Source: an uncultured Acidimicrobiaceae bacterium (GTDB taxonomy: Bacteria > Actinomycetota > Acidimicrobiia > Acidimicrobiales > RAAP-2). Taken from it: 43,887 nt of DNA. This document shows, in pieces, positions 16,050-28,089 of the stretch; positions within the stretch are counted from its first letter, which is position 1; each line of letters starts with the position of its first letter. Below the pieces are notes generated by a model. It saw nothing but the letters and a program-made list of their open reading frames with translations, had not been told where the DNA came from and made no database searches. The stretch is from NCBI GenBank assembly GCA_903873395.1, contig CAIQOJ010000027.1, forward strand, positions 1 to 43,887, read 5' to 3'. Made by a program: the position numbers and the translations under genes.

Positions 16050-17576
16050 TCAGGCGGGAAGCTCGGCGTGCCACCACGGCACCTTCCGGGCCTTGCGGGC
16101 TGAAGCCGCCACCAGGTCAGCCAGAGCCCGCTCGAACGACGTCGCAAGTGTGGCGATATCGGGCACGAGGTCCCAGCAACCGTTGACGCCGATGTGCACC
16201 GTGTCGGCATAGGTAAAGACCGTGATGTTCAGCCCGACCCCTTCCGCAATCGGGCCCACCGGGTGCACGGAGACCAGCCGGGCGCCGGCCAGGTAGAGCG
16301 GCACATCGGGCCCCGGCACGTTGGAGACCACGACATTGCACGGTGGACGCACGTGGTCGAACACTCGAAGTCCCGACAACAGGCGAGCGAACTGGTTGGC
16401 CACACCGGGGGCCACCGCATCGGCCCAGGCAGCAAGCACCTCGCCTCCTGATGTCCGAGCCTGCTCCTTGGCCACCCCAGCACTCACTCGGATCTGCTGC
16501 AATCGAGTCGCAGGGTCGATCACCCCGGTGGCCAACGAGACCAACGTGCCCGTCACCCGATTGCCGAGCCGGTCCCCTTCGTCCTGGGTCCGCACCGAGA
16601 CCGGCACCATGGCCACGAGTGACGTCTCCGGCTCCTCGTCGCGTGACGCCAAGAGGTCACGTAGCGCGCCAGCCACGACGGCCAGGACCACATCGTTGAT
16701 GGTTCCGCCCAGCGACTCCCCTACTCGGCGCAGATCGCCAAGAGGAAGATCTACCGTTGCCACCCGCCGACGGGCGCTGATGGCCCGATTGAATGATGTC
16801 GTCGGTGCATCGAACGGCGAGGGCGACGAGGTGGAGCGGTGCTCATGGTTACGTTCGGACCGGGCCAGCACCGCCTGGAACGTCGTGGCCAACGATCGGC
16901 CCACCGCTTCCACCTGGCCAGGGATGGCACCCAGAGCCGAACGGATCTGCTCCATCTCGCCAGGCAGGGATGCCGGGCTCCAGCCCGGAGTCGCTGGGCG
17001 ATCCTGAACATCCGAATCGCCGGTTGACCCCTGTTGGCTGGCTGCATTCGAGCGCCGAGGTGGCCGTTCGGCACTGAACAGCGGACGAGGTCCGCTGTCA
17101 GGGGTGAGATCGAGGAAGGCGCCGAGAACCTCGGCGCCCGCCAATCCGTCGATGATGGCGTGGTGCACCTTGGCCACGACGGCCACCCGCCCATGTTCGA
17201 GGTCTTCAACCACGTGGATCTCCCACAGCGGCCGGTGTCGATCGAGCGGCCTCGACGCCACATCGGCCACAAGTGCATCGAGTTCGGCTCGACCTCCGGG
17301 CGAGGGGATGCTGTGGCGACGCACGTGGGCATCGAGGTCGAACTCGGGATCGTCGACGAGGACAGGGTGTTGGAGGCCGAAGGCCATGTCGACAAGACGC
17401 TGGCGAAACGGAGGCACCAAGGGCACTCGGTCGGCAATCAGCCTCCGGATGCGCGGGTAGGTCAGCCCGCCAGGAACATCAGTGGGGTCGAGGATCAGGA
17501 CGCCCATGATGTGCAAGTGAGTAGTCGGTGATTCCATGGCCAAGAACGCAGCGTCGAGCCCACTCAGGCGAATCAT
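16050..17576 (-). CDS. WS/DGAT acyltransferase (wax ester synthase / diacylglycerol acyltransferase)
   Basis: A 508-residue protein of the family that makes triacylglycerols or wax esters from acyl-CoA and diacylglycerol or fatty alcohol, for storage lipid bodies. The start 'MIRLSGLDAAFLAMES' is typical. The catalytic motif HHAIIDG (HHxxxDG) lies at residues 138-144, and a PLW motif is at about 116-118. A C-terminal 'NVVVSNVPGPDVPLYLAGA' region is the conserved NVPGP block, and a proline-rich linker follows residue ~165. The ATG at 17576 is two bases after the dut stop, so it is co-transcribed with dut. The fatty-acyl-CoA ligase and ACAD-like genes nearby fit an active lipid metabolism, but they are separate transcription units. 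Confidence 0.93.
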   Translation of the reverse strand: MIRLSGLDAAFLAMESPTTHLHIMGVLILDPTDVPGGLTYPRIRRLIADRVPLVPPFRQRLVDMAFGLQHPVLVDDPEFDLDAHVRRHSIPSPGGRAELDALVADVASRPLDRHRPLWEIHVVEDLEHGRVAVVAKVHHAIIDGLAGAEVLGAFLDLTPDSGPRPLFSAERPPRRSNAASQQGSTGDSDVQDRPATPGWSPASLPGEMEQIRSALGAIPGQVEAVGRSLATTFQAVLARSERNHEHRSTSSPSPFDAPTTSFNRAISARRRVATVDLPLGDLRRVGESLGGTINDVVLAVVAGALRDLLASRDEEPETSLVAMVPVSVRTQDEGDRLGNRVTGTLVSLATGVIDPATRLQQIRVSAGVAKEQARTSGGEVLAAWADAVAPGVANQFARLLSGLRVFDHVRPPCNVVVSNVPGPDVPLYLAGARLVSVHPVGPIAEGVGLNITVFTYADTVHIGVNGCWDLVPDIATLATSFERALADLVAASARKARKVPWWHAELPA

Positions 17577-17578
17577 CC

Positions 17579-18106
17579 CTACCGTCCCGTCGATCCGAAG
17601 CCCCCGAGGCCTCGCTCGCTGTCGGGTAGCTGGTCGACTTCTTCGAACCGGGCCGTCTCCACTCGCTGGATGACCAGCTGGGCCACCCGGTCGCCCCGAC
17701 GAACCTCATAGGGAGTGACCGGATCCGTGTTGACCAAGAGGACCGCCAGCTCGTCTCGATAGCCAGCGTCGATCAAGCCAGGCGTATTGAGGCAGGTCAC
17801 GCCGTGACGAAGAGCCAGACCGCTGCGGGGCTGGATGAACCCTGCGTAGCCAGGGGGAATGGCCAAGGCGATTCCGGTGGGCACCGCCGCCCGGCCTCCG
17901 CCAGGTGCGAGGGTCACGTCCACCCGAGCAACCAGATCAGCCCCGGCGTCGCCGGCCCGGGCATATCCAGGAAGAGGAAGATCGTGGTCGAGGCGACGGA
18001 CGGCAACGCCAAGGGTGGTCTCGTGTTCGGTTGTTGCCTTCACGCGGCGTCGTCCTTCGGCCACCGTGGATTCTTGGCCTTCGTCCGTCGTGGATTCCCT
18101 GCTCAT
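17579..18106 (-). CDS. dut: dUTP diphosphatase (dUTPase)
   Basis: The protein hydrolyses dUTP to dUMP and diphosphate, keeping uracil out of DNA and supplying dTMP synthesis. It is a trimeric enzyme. All five family motifs are present in order: AGDAGADL (I), PRSGLA (II), NTPGLIDAGYRDEL (III, with the catalytic Asp and the Tyr that excludes ribose), RGDRVAQLV (IV) and RGLGGFGSTG (V, the flexible C-terminal loop). At 175 residues it carries about 30 extra acidic N-terminal residues compared with typical 145-155-residue homologues. ATG 18106 may therefore be too early, and GTG at about 18043 is a possible shorter start. It is followed two bases later by the WS/DGAT gene. Confidence 0.95.
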   Translation of the reverse strand: MSRESTTDEGQESTVAEGRRRVKATTEHETTLGVAVRRLDHDLPLPGYARAGDAGADLVARVDVTLAPGGGRAAVPTGIALAIPPGYAGFIQPRSGLALRHGVTCLNTPGLIDAGYRDELAVLLVNTDPVTPYEVRRGDRVAQLVIQRVETARFEEVDQLPDSERGLGGFGSTGR

Positions 18107-18228
18107 GTGCTGATCCCGGACATCGCTTCTGACGCTACCGGTCTGGCGAAGGTGGCGCAGGCATCAGATGCAGCGTCGAACGTCACGGTCGTCTCCCGGC
18201 ACAGACGCCAGCAACTAGCGTTCCGATC

Positions 18229-18807
18229 GTGCTCGTATGGATGGACTTAGAGATGACGGGACTAGAACCTGAACGTCACGTCATCGTGGAGATCGCCACC
18301 TTGGTGACTGACGACGACCTGAACATCGTGGCCGAGGGCCCCGATCTCGTGATCAAGCCGTCCGACGAGGAACTCGCCCACATGGACGACTTCGTCAAGA
18401 ACATGCACCGCAAGAGCGGCTTGCTCACCGCCATGGCCGATGGCACCTCCTTGGCAGAGGCGGGGGCAGCCACCTTGGCATTCATCCGCACCCAGGTACC
18501 CGAGGCCCGCACGGTTCCGCTCGCGGGCAACTCCATCGGGACCGACCGGCGTTTTCTGGCCGCCTACCTTCCCGAGATCGAGGAGTACCTCCACTACCGG
18601 AGCGTCGACGTCTCCACCATCAAGGAGTTGGCCCGGCGCTGGTATCCCGACGTCGTAGCTGCTGCACCCTCCAAGTCCGGCGGACATCGGGCCATGGACG
18701 ACATCCGTGAGTCCGTCGCCGAGTTGGCCTACTACCGCTCGAACCTCTTTCGACCTGAGTCGAGCACGGACGGTGCAGTAAGCACCTCAGACGGCCCGCG
18801 TAGCTGA
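18229..18807 (+). CDS. orn: Oligoribonuclease
   Basis: A DEDDh 3'-5' exoribonuclease that degrades 2-5-mer RNAs and pGpG to mononucleotides. Residues D6 and E8 in WMDLEMTGLEPE form the first exonuclease motif. 'NSIGTDRRFLAAYLPEIEEYLHYRSVDVST' (in two parts) supplies the middle Asp, and HRAMDDIRES gives the final His/Asp pair. The 192-residue length fits, with a short disordered Ser-rich tail. The start is GTG at 18229 and no strong Shine-Dalgarno is visible. It is transcribed divergently from dut. The acyl-CoA ligase gene follows 31 bases downstream. Confidence 0.96.
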   Translation: MLVWMDLEMTGLEPERHVIVEIATLVTDDDLNIVAEGPDLVIKPSDEELAHMDDFVKNMHRKSGLLTAMADGTSLAEAGAATLAFIRTQVPEARTVPLAGNSIGTDRRFLAAYLPEIEEYLHYRSVDVSTIKELARRWYPDVVAAAPSKSGGHRAMDDIRESVAELAYYRSNLFRPESSTDGAVSTSDGPRS

Positions 18808-18838
18808 ACAACCACTAACCACGAGAGCGAGAACTGGC

Positions 18839-20650
18839 ATGGCCGATACCGACGAGAGCCCAGTGGCTGGAGTGCCCAGCCGAGCAGAGATCGTGGCCAC
18901 CCTGACAGCTCCCGACGCCATGTTCGCCATGGAAGAGCGCACCATCAGGGGAATTCCCACTCGGATCTACTCCTCGGCACCCGCCGACCTGCGGGCCGTG
19001 CTCGATCTCGCCGGTCTCCACGGCGACAAGGACTTCTTGGTCTACGAGGACGAGCGCTGGACCTTCGCGGAGTTCCGCCGGGCGGCCGCCGCTATTGGCC
19101 AGACCTTGATCGAACGCTTCGACATCCAACCTGGTGACCGAGTGGCTATCGCCATGCGCAACCTGCCCGAGTGGATCATTGCCTTCTGGGCCGGCATCGC
19201 CGCTGGGGCCATCGTGGTGCCCCTCAATGCCTGGTGGGTCGGCGAGGAACTCGCCTACGGACTCGACGATTCGGGCACCAAGGTGGTCTTCGTCGACGAG
19301 GAGCGCCGCGATCGGATTGCCCCGCACCTGGCTTCGATCCCCGGCCTCGCCGCCATGATCATCACCAGCGAAGAGCCGGGTCCGTCCGGAGGTCGCCGCC
19401 TCCCGGCCGGTGGGCTTCTCGAACGGGGAGACCTTCCCCCACTTCCCGTCGTGCCCTTCACCGACGTGCTCGGCACTCCGGCCGACGACGTCGCCCTGCC
19501 TGCCGTCGAGATCGACGCCGATGCTGACGCCACGATCTTCTACACCTCAGGCACCACCGGTCGACCCAAGGGTGCGGTGGGCACCCACCGCAATGCTGTG
19601 ACCAACCTGATGAATCTCTTCTTCGTCTCGACTGCAGGCTCGATGCGTCGCACTGCGGAGCAGATCGCGGCATCGACGGGTGGCCAGAACTGCAATCTGT
19701 TGTCGGTCCCGCTGTTCCATGCCACGGGCTGCTTGGCCATCTTGGTCACCAACACCGCAGCAGGAGGCAAGTTGGTGATGATGCATCACTTCGATCCGGC
19801 TCGAGCCCTCGAACTCATCGAGCGCGAGCAGGTCACCATGTTCGGTGGCGTCCCGGCCATGGTCATGCAGGTACTCGACTGTCCGGACTTCGCCGACCGA
19901 GACACCTCGTCGGTCCAGACCGTCTCCTATGGCGGAGCCCCCGCCCCGCCCGACCTGGTGCGACGCATCAAGGAGCACTTCCCGACTGGCGCTCCTTCCA
20001 ATGGCTACGGACTCACCGAGACCTCCGCCATGACCACCATGAACTCTGGTGACGACTACGTGGCCAAGCCCACGAGCGTGGGCCCTCCTGCACCGGTGGT
20101 GGACGTGGCCGTCGTACCCGAGGAGTGGGACGGCCCTGAGCCGCCTGTCCTCGAACCTGATCCCGACCGCATCGGTGAACTCTGGATCAAAGGGCCCAAC
20201 GTCGTCCGCGGCTACTGGAACAAGCCCGAGGCAACGGCAGCCGCCTTCACTCACGGATGGCTCCATTCGGGCGACGTGGCCCGTATTGACGAGGAGGGAT
20301 TCGTCCACATCGTCGACCGGGCTAAAGACATGATTATCCGAGGCGGCGAAAACGTCTACTGCGTCGAGGTGGAGGCAGCGCTCCATACTCATCCCGCTGT
20401 GGCTGACTGCGCGGTCATCGGCGTGCCTCATCCCGTGTTGAGCGAGGAGGTCGGAGCGGTCATCGTCCTGCGCCCTGGCCACGAGGTCGAGGGCGACGAG
20501 TTGGCTCGCCACGTCCGCGAGCACTTGGCCGGGTTCAACGTCCCCACCCGCTACTGGTTCCGCTCCGAGGAGCTACCCCGCAATCCCGCAGGCAAAATCC
20601 TCAAGCGAGAACTTCGCACCGAGCTCATCGGCGACCAGCCCGTCATCTGA
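18839..20650 (+). CDS. Fatty-acyl-CoA ligase-like AMP-forming synthetase
   Basis: A 603-residue ANL-superfamily adenylating enzyme, expected to activate a carboxylic acid with ATP and form a CoA thioester. The P-loop-like motif FYTSGTTGRPKG is at 234-245, the aromatic/adenine motif is 'NGYGLTETSAM', the hinge is IVDRAKDMIIRGGENVY, and NPAGKILKREL has the catalytic K586. It starts at ATG 18839, with GAGAGCGAGAA upstream. The closest general type is a FadD/long-chain or bile-acid-type CoA ligase; chain-length preference cannot be read. It may supply acyl-CoA to the WS/DGAT and ACAD-type enzymes nearby (inference). Confidence 0.92.
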   Translation: MADTDESPVAGVPSRAEIVATLTAPDAMFAMEERTIRGIPTRIYSSAPADLRAVLDLAGLHGDKDFLVYEDERWTFAEFRRAAAAIGQTLIERFDIQPGDRVAIAMRNLPEWIIAFWAGIAAGAIVVPLNAWWVGEELAYGLDDSGTKVVFVDEERRDRIAPHLASIPGLAAMIITSEEPGPSGGRRLPAGGLLERGDLPPLPVVPFTDVLGTPADDVALPAVEIDADADATIFYTSGTTGRPKGAVGTHRNAVTNLMNLFFVSTAGSMRRTAEQIAASTGGQNCNLLSVPLFHATGCLAILVTNTAAGGKLVMMHHFDPARALELIEREQVTMFGGVPAMVMQVLDCPDFADRDTSSVQTVSYGGAPAPPDLVRRIKEHFPTGAPSNGYGLTETSAMTTMNSGDDYVAKPTSVGPPAPVVDVAVVPEEWDGPEPPVLEPDPDRIGELWIKGPNVVRGYWNKPEATAAAFTHGWLHSGDVARIDEEGFVHIVDRAKDMIIRGGENVYCVEVEAALHTHPAVADCAVIGVPHPVLSEEVGAVIVLRPGHEVEGDELARHVREHLAGFNVPTRYWFRSEELPRNPAGKILKRELRTELIGDQPVI

Positions 20651-20743
20651 ACCTCGCCACTGGCGGGCCGCTCTCTCATCGGTTCCTTCGGCGCCATCGA
20701 GGTCGCCGCCACCGGCACGTTCGAGGTCTGGCAGGATTGTCTC

Positions 20744-20950
20744 ATGGGATCCGATGGAAGCAAGCCCCGCAAGGCACACGAGCACCTTCCCAAGGTGCCG
20801 AAATACGAAGAGCCCAACCGTCTCGAAGGTGCTCAAGGGGGTATCGGGTTCGGCCGCGAAGGCCACAGCAGCGACCATCATCGAACGCAAGCTCCCAAGG
20901 GATTCGGCGCCTGGGTCCTCAAGGTGCTCGGACGCAAGCCCAAGGTCTGA
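20744..20950 (+). CDS. Small basic protein, unknown
   Basis: A 68-residue frame from ATG 20744 with AGGA seven bases upstream. The translation is hydrophilic and rich in Lys, His, Gly and Pro. It ends with an amphipathic basic helix (FGAWVLKVLGRKPKV). There is no signal peptide, membrane helix or Cys. I do not recognise a family. It sits 93 bases after the acyl-CoA ligase gene and converges on ribF. Codon use looks compatible with coding but the gene is short. Confidence 0.5.
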   Translation: MGSDGSKPRKAHEHLPKVPKYEEPNRLEGAQGGIGFGREGHSSDHHRTQAPKGFGAWVLKVLGRKPKV

Positions 20951-20985
20951 CCCCTACGACCCCCACACTGACCGTGGTGGCAGGA

Positions 20986-21945
20986 TCAACCCTGGGCCAG
21001 CAGTGCTCGGGCCTCGTCGCAGTCTCGATCCATCTGAGCGATGAGCGCCTCAACTGAGTCGAAGGCGGCCTCGTCCCGCAGGCGATGAGTGAAACTCAGG
21101 CGAGCCGGCTCACCGTAGAGATTGCCATCGAAGTCGAGCAGGTGAGCTTCGACGAGGAGCATCCCCTCAGGACCGTAGAAGGTGGGGCGCCTACCCACCG
21201 ACACCGCGGTAGGCCAGCGAGACCCGTCAGGACGCTCATACCACCCGGCATAGATGCCAGGGCTGGGCAGGCAGATCTCCGGGTCCACATCGATATTGGC
21301 CGTGGGATAGCCCAACTCGGCACCACCCCTGCGGTCCCCGGTCACCACCGGGCCACGCACTTGGTGTGGTCGGCCAAGAAGCAGCGCCGCATCAGCGACG
21401 TGACCCGAGGTGACCAGTTCTCGGATTCGGGTGGACGAGACGGGCGGCGCCGGCTTGTCGTCGTCGACTCCAGCAGTCGACAGGCTGACCCCGTCCACCT
21501 CAAAACCCGAGGCTGCACCCATCTCCGTCAGCAGGGTCACGTTCCCCTTGCGCCCGTGGCCGAAGTGGAAGTCCTCCCCCACCACCACCAGTTTGGCCCC
21601 GAGTCCTTCCACTAACTCGTTGGTGACGAACTCTTCAGCCGTCTCGTTGGCCCGCTCCTCGTCGAAGTGGATCACCACGGTCCGATCCACCCCGGTGGAT
21701 GCCAAGAGTTCCAACTTCTGATCAAGATCACACAGCAGGGCCGGCGCCGACTCGGGCCGAACCACCGAGGCTGGATGTCGATCAAAGGTGACCACCACAC
21801 TGGCCATGCCACCGGCCCGGGCCCGAGCCTGCAACTCACGGAGTAGGGCCCGATGCCCCAGGTGGACGCCGTCATAGGCCCCGATGGTCACCGCCGCACC
21901 ATTGGGTGGAGGGGGCAGTTCGTCGATGGCGGTCACGATCTCCAC
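20986..21945 (-). CDS. ribF: Bifunctional riboflavin kinase / FAD synthetase
   Basis: The protein converts riboflavin to FMN and then FAD. The N-terminal nucleotidyltransferase domain shows 'VTIGAYDGVHLGHRALL' (the GxFDGxHxGH motif with Tyr for Phe) and 'VVVGEDFHFGHGRKGN', with 'SSTRIR' closing the domain. The C-terminal kinase domain shows RGPVVTGDRRGGAELGYPTANI (in parts; the PTAN motif). I choose GTG 21945 (319 residues), 38 bases after the truB stop. A longer frame from 22095 would overlap truB by over 100 bases and begins with non-conserved sequence. It is the last gene of the long minus-strand translation cluster. Confidence 0.95.
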   Translation of the reverse strand: MEIVTAIDELPPPPNGAAVTIGAYDGVHLGHRALLRELQARARAGGMASVVVTFDRHPASVVRPESAPALLCDLDQKLELLASTGVDRTVVIHFDEERANETAEEFVTNELVEGLGAKLVVVGEDFHFGHGRKGNVTLLTEMGAASGFEVDGVSLSTAGVDDDKPAPPVSSTRIRELVTSGHVADAALLLGRPHQVRGPVVTGDRRGGAELGYPTANIDVDPEICLPSPGIYAGWYERPDGSRWPTAVSVGRRPTFYGPEGMLLVEAHLLDFDGNLYGEPARLSFTHRLRDEAAFDSVEALIAQMDRDCDEARALLAQG

Positions 21946-21982
21946 AGGTCGCAAGGATACCGTCGGGGAAGCGATGACCGGC

Positions 21983-22876
21983 TCAGCCGGCGGAGCGGAT
22001 GACCACGGCCGGTCGGATCCGGTCGGTTTCGGTTGCCTCGTAGACAGCCAGTAGGTCGTGCCCCTCGTCGACCAGGCCCCAGGGGCCGTCACCAAGCACG
22101 CCCAGAGGCACTCGGTCGAGCGGGAGGCCCCGAGAGATCAGCCGCTGCGTGTCAGGACCCACCACCACCTGATCGAGGTCACGCATGGCTTGGGCCGGAG
22201 TGAGCACGACGGCCGGGGTCAGTTCGTCCACCAAACGGGCGTCATCGGCGCTGAACGAGCCGATCCGCGTCCTGCGCAGGTTGCGAAGGTGCGCTCCCCC
22301 GCCCAGCGCAGCACCTAGATCAGCAGCCAAGACCCGCACGTAGGTCCCTGACGAACACTCGACTTCCATGCGGACGATGCCCGGTCCAGTGCCGTGGGCG
22401 ACATCGAACCGGTGCACGGTGACCGGCCGGGCCGCTCGGTCGACTTCGATGCCCTCACGGGCCAGGGCATGGAGCCTGCGTCCACCAACCTTGACCGCCG
22501 ACACCATGGGCGGGATCTGCTCGATCTCGCCGGTGAGGCCAGCCGCCGCTTCACGGACCTCGGCGAGGCCCACCTCGGACATGTCCCACGTGTTGGTGGT
22601 CTCCCCGGAGGCATCCAACGTTGTCGTCGACACCCCAAGGACGATCTCGGCCTCATACGTCTTGGGTAGGGCCGTCAGAAACCGCATTAGCCGCGTGGCT
22701 CGTCCCAGGCCGACCAGCAGCACTCCTGTGGCGTCCGGATCGAGCGTTCCGGCATGACCGACCCGCTTCTGGCCGAAGATGCGGCGGCACCGGGCGACGA
22801 CATCATGGGAGGTCCAGCCGGCTTCCTTGTCGACCACCACGAGCCCATTGACCTGATCCCCGGTCGACATGCTCAT
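21983..22876 (-). CDS. truB: tRNA pseudouridine(55) synthase
   Basis: The enzyme isomerises U55 of the T-loop of tRNAs to pseudouridine. The 297-residue length fits. The catalytic aspartate is D46 in HAGTLDPDATGVL. The N-terminal GLVVVDKEAGWTSHDVV (conserved GxxxxDKPxGxTSxD) and 'KTYEAEIVLGVSTTTLDASG' are typical. A C-terminal PUA-like region is present ('LISRGLPLDRV' and on). The ATG at 22876 overlaps the rbfA TGA (TGATG), indicating coupling; an ATG six bases later is an alternative. Confidence 0.97.
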   Translation of the reverse strand: MSMSTGDQVNGLVVVDKEAGWTSHDVVARCRRIFGQKRVGHAGTLDPDATGVLLVGLGRATRLMRFLTALPKTYEAEIVLGVSTTTLDASGETTNTWDMSEVGLAEVREAAAGLTGEIEQIPPMVSAVKVGGRRLHALAREGIEVDRAARPVTVHRFDVAHGTGPGIVRMEVECSSGTYVRVLAADLGAALGGGAHLRNLRRTRIGSFSADDARLVDELTPAVVLTPAQAMRDLDQVVVGPDTQRLISRGLPLDRVPLGVLGDGPWGLVDEGHDLLAVYEATETDRIRPAVVIRSAG

Positions 22877-23298
22877 CAGAGGCCCCCGTGAGCCCCGCCA
22901 TCGTCCGCTGGGCTCCCTTCGCGGTCTTGGGCGGCCTCGGCATCCCTGAGCCGCCGGAGCACCTCCTCGACCTTCCCTCCGGCCACGACGGCTGGATCCT
23001 GGGCAAAGGACAGCTGGGGTGTCCGCTTCATCTGGGTCTGGCGAGCCAGAGCTTTCTGCACCTGCACCCGACGTGCCTCGAGGGCACTAGCAGCCTCATC
23101 GGATAGCGAGCTCAGGTAGACGGTGGCTTTGCGCATGTCCGGAGCGGTGTCCACAGAGGTCACCGTCACCAGCCGGAGACGCTCGTCGGCATCAGCCAAG
23201 CGCTCGAGCTCCTCGGCGACAACCTGCCGCAGCACTTGGTTGACCCGCAGTGAGCGGGCATAGGGGGCTGCACCTCGGTTGTCGTTGCGGCGTGCCAC
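22876..23298 (-). CDS. rbfA: Ribosome-binding factor A
   Basis: A 140-residue protein with a KH-like fold that binds the 30S subunit and helps mature the 5' end of 16S rRNA. Conserved features are 'SLRVNQVLRQVVAEELERL' near the N-terminus, VTVTSVDTAPDMRKATVYLS in the middle, and 'RTPQLSFAQDP' (the xxPxLxFxxD region). The last ~20 residues are acidic and disordered. It sits between infB (54 bases upstream) and truB (overlapping), the standard bacterial order. Confidence 0.96.
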   Translation of the reverse strand: MARRNDNRGAAPYARSLRVNQVLRQVVAEELERLADADERLRLVTVTSVDTAPDMRKATVYLSSLSDEAASALEARRVQVQKALARQTQMKRTPQLSFAQDPAVVAGGKVEEVLRRLRDAEAAQDREGSPADDGGAHGGL

Positions 23299-23352
23299 TA
23301 TCTCTCCGCTCCCGACCGGCCCGTGCTACCGCCCCGCCGGGCGGCAGCAAGA

Positions 23353-26469
<3,117 letters not shown>

Positions 26470-26536
26470 CTGGTGCTACTGCCCTTCCGTCTTGTTCGTA
26501 GGTGCCGATGCGCACATACGCTTCCATCCTCGCACA

Positions 26537-26830
26537 TCACGGCAACGGTTCCACCGCTGCCTCAACATCGGCCCTTGGAGGCCCCGATGCCCTGCTGCTG
26601 TCCAAACACTCGAGCGACCCAGGATCGACCGGGCCACGAAAGGCCCGCTCGAAGGCTCGACGCCTCCGTGCCTCAGCCACGCACTCCGGCGAACCGGCGC
26701 ACAACCAGGCACCGCGGCCAGGGAGCGTGCGACCGATGGCCAGCGTCCCGTCCGTGAGGCGCACCACCCGCACCATCGTGTCGAGCGAACCCTTCCGCCG
26801 ACATCCGATGCAGGTTCGCTCGGGCGCTAT
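26537..26830 (-). CDS. ylxR: YlxR (DUF448) RNA-binding protein with a possible AUA start
   Basis: A small protein of the nusA-infB operon, the YlxR/RnpM family reported to bind RNA or the RNase P RNA. The family hallmark RTCIGCRRKGSLD lies upstream of the first ATG (26776), so that ATG cannot be the real start. Going upstream in frame, the only plausible initiation point is ATA at 26828-26830. It has GGGGAGGA at ideal spacing (six bases) and overlaps the nusA TAG (ATAG), mirroring normal ATGA coupling. From ATA the product is 97 residues. It carries 'LPGRGAWLC' and 'CVAEARRRRAFERAFR', both typical of the family. An ATG-to-ATA sequence error is the alternative. Confidence 0.85.
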   Translation of the reverse strand: MAPERTCIGCRRKGSLDTMVRVVRLTDGTLAIGRTLPGRGAWLCAGSPECVAEARRRRAFERAFRGPVDPGSLECLDSSRASGPPRADVEAAVEPLP

Positions 26831-28089
26831 GCCGGATCCTCCCCGACCGGTTCGGCTGACTCGGTAGTCACGGAATCGTCAGCTGGAACCTCGTCGGCTG
26901 AACTTTCGTCGGCTGGCGCCCCATCAGCCTGGGCATCTACCTGGTCGGTCGCCTCACCAGGGGCTGCATCTTCAGGCCCATCAGCACCTTGCGACCATTC
27001 GGTCACCGAGACGGCTTCTCCGCCCTCAGCGGGCTGCCAAACCATCTCTCCGGCCTCGTTCTCCACCCACTCGCCTTCGGCCCACTCCTCGCCCCCGTAG
27101 CCAGCCTCTTCCTCAGCCAGTTGCGTCTCGCTCTTGATGTCGATGCGCCAACCGGTGAGCCGTGCAGCCAGTCGGGCGTTCTGCCCTTCCTTGCCGATGG
27201 CCAGAGACAGCTGATAATCGCTGACGATGACGGTGGCCGTGCCGGTCTCGTCGTCGAGACGCACCTCCCGCACGCGGGCGGGGGCCAGAGCAGACTGGAT
27301 GAGCTCGACGGGATCGTCGGAAAAGGGCACCACGTCCACGCGCTCACCACGGAGCTCGTTGGTCACCATGCGCACGCGAGAGCCTCGGGCACCAACACAG
27401 GCGCCGACAGGGTCCACGTTGGGATCGTTCGACCACACGGCGATCTTGGTCCGATGGCCAGGCTCGCGAGCAGCTGCCTTGATCTCCACGGCTCCCGAGG
27501 AAATCTCGGGAACTTCGAGCTCGAAGAGCCGCTTTACCAACCCAGGGTGGCTTCTACTCACCACGATCTGAGGACCCTTGGTCGTCTTGCGGACCTCGAC
27601 GATGTAGGCCTTGAGGCGCGCACCATGCTCGTAGCGCTCGTAGGAAACCTGCTCCGCCTGGGGCAGGAGGGCTTCGACCTTACCGAGATCGAGCAGCGTG
27701 TAGCGGTTGTCCGTCTGCTGGACGATCCCGGTGACGATGTCACCCTCGCGACCTGCGTACTCTTCGTACTTGAGATCACGCTCGACCTCACGGATGCGCT
27801 GCAGGATGACCTGCTTGGCCGTCTGGGCGGCGATCCGGCCGAAGTCGTCGGGAGTGTCATCCCACTCCCTGGTGACGTTACCGTCCTCATCGAGCTCTTG
27901 TCCGTAGACGCGAATCTCACCCGAGTCTGGGTCGATGGTGACGACTGCTTCCTCAGCCGCGTCTGGGCGCCGCTTGTAGGCAGCTACCAGCGCGTTGGCC
28001 AAGGCGTCGAGCAACGTCTCCACCGAGATGCCCTTGTCGCGGGCGATCTGTCCGAGGGCATCGAGGAACTCGAAGTTCGTCTTGCTCAT
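26827..28089 (-). CDS. nusA: Transcription termination/antitermination factor NusA
   Basis: Binds RNA polymerase and nascent RNA, modulating pausing, termination and antitermination. The 420-residue length is counted from ATG 28089, which overlaps the rimP stop (ATGA). A frame extended to 28185 is inside rimP and is rejected. Domains in order are the NTD ([17 protein letters not shown]), S1 ('[20 protein letters not shown]'), KH1 ('[20 protein letters not shown]', with the GxxG loop) and KH2 ('[20 protein letters not shown]'). A ~75-residue acidic, Ala/Asp-rich tail follows and takes the place of the C-terminal acidic repeats of E. coli NusA. Confidence 0.98.
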   Translation of the reverse strand: MSKTNFEFLDALGQIARDKGISVETLLDALANALVAAYKRRPDAAEEAVVTIDPDSGEIRVYGQELDEDGNVTREWDDTPDDFGRIAAQTAKQVILQRIREVERDLKYEEYAGREGDIVTGIVQQTDNRYTLLDLGKVEALLPQAEQVSYERYEHGARLKAYIVEVRKTTKGPQIVVSRSHPGLVKRLFELEVPEISSGAVEIKAAAREPGHRTKIAVWSNDPNVDPVGACVGARGSRVRMVTNELRGERVDVVPFSDDPVELIQSALAPARVREVRLDDETGTATVIVSDYQLSLAIGKEGQNARLAARLTGWRIDIKSETQLAEEEAGYGGEEWAEGEWVENEAGEMVWQPAEGGEAVSVTEWSQGADGPEDAAPGEATDQVDAQADGAPADESSADEVPADDSVTTESAEPVGEDPA

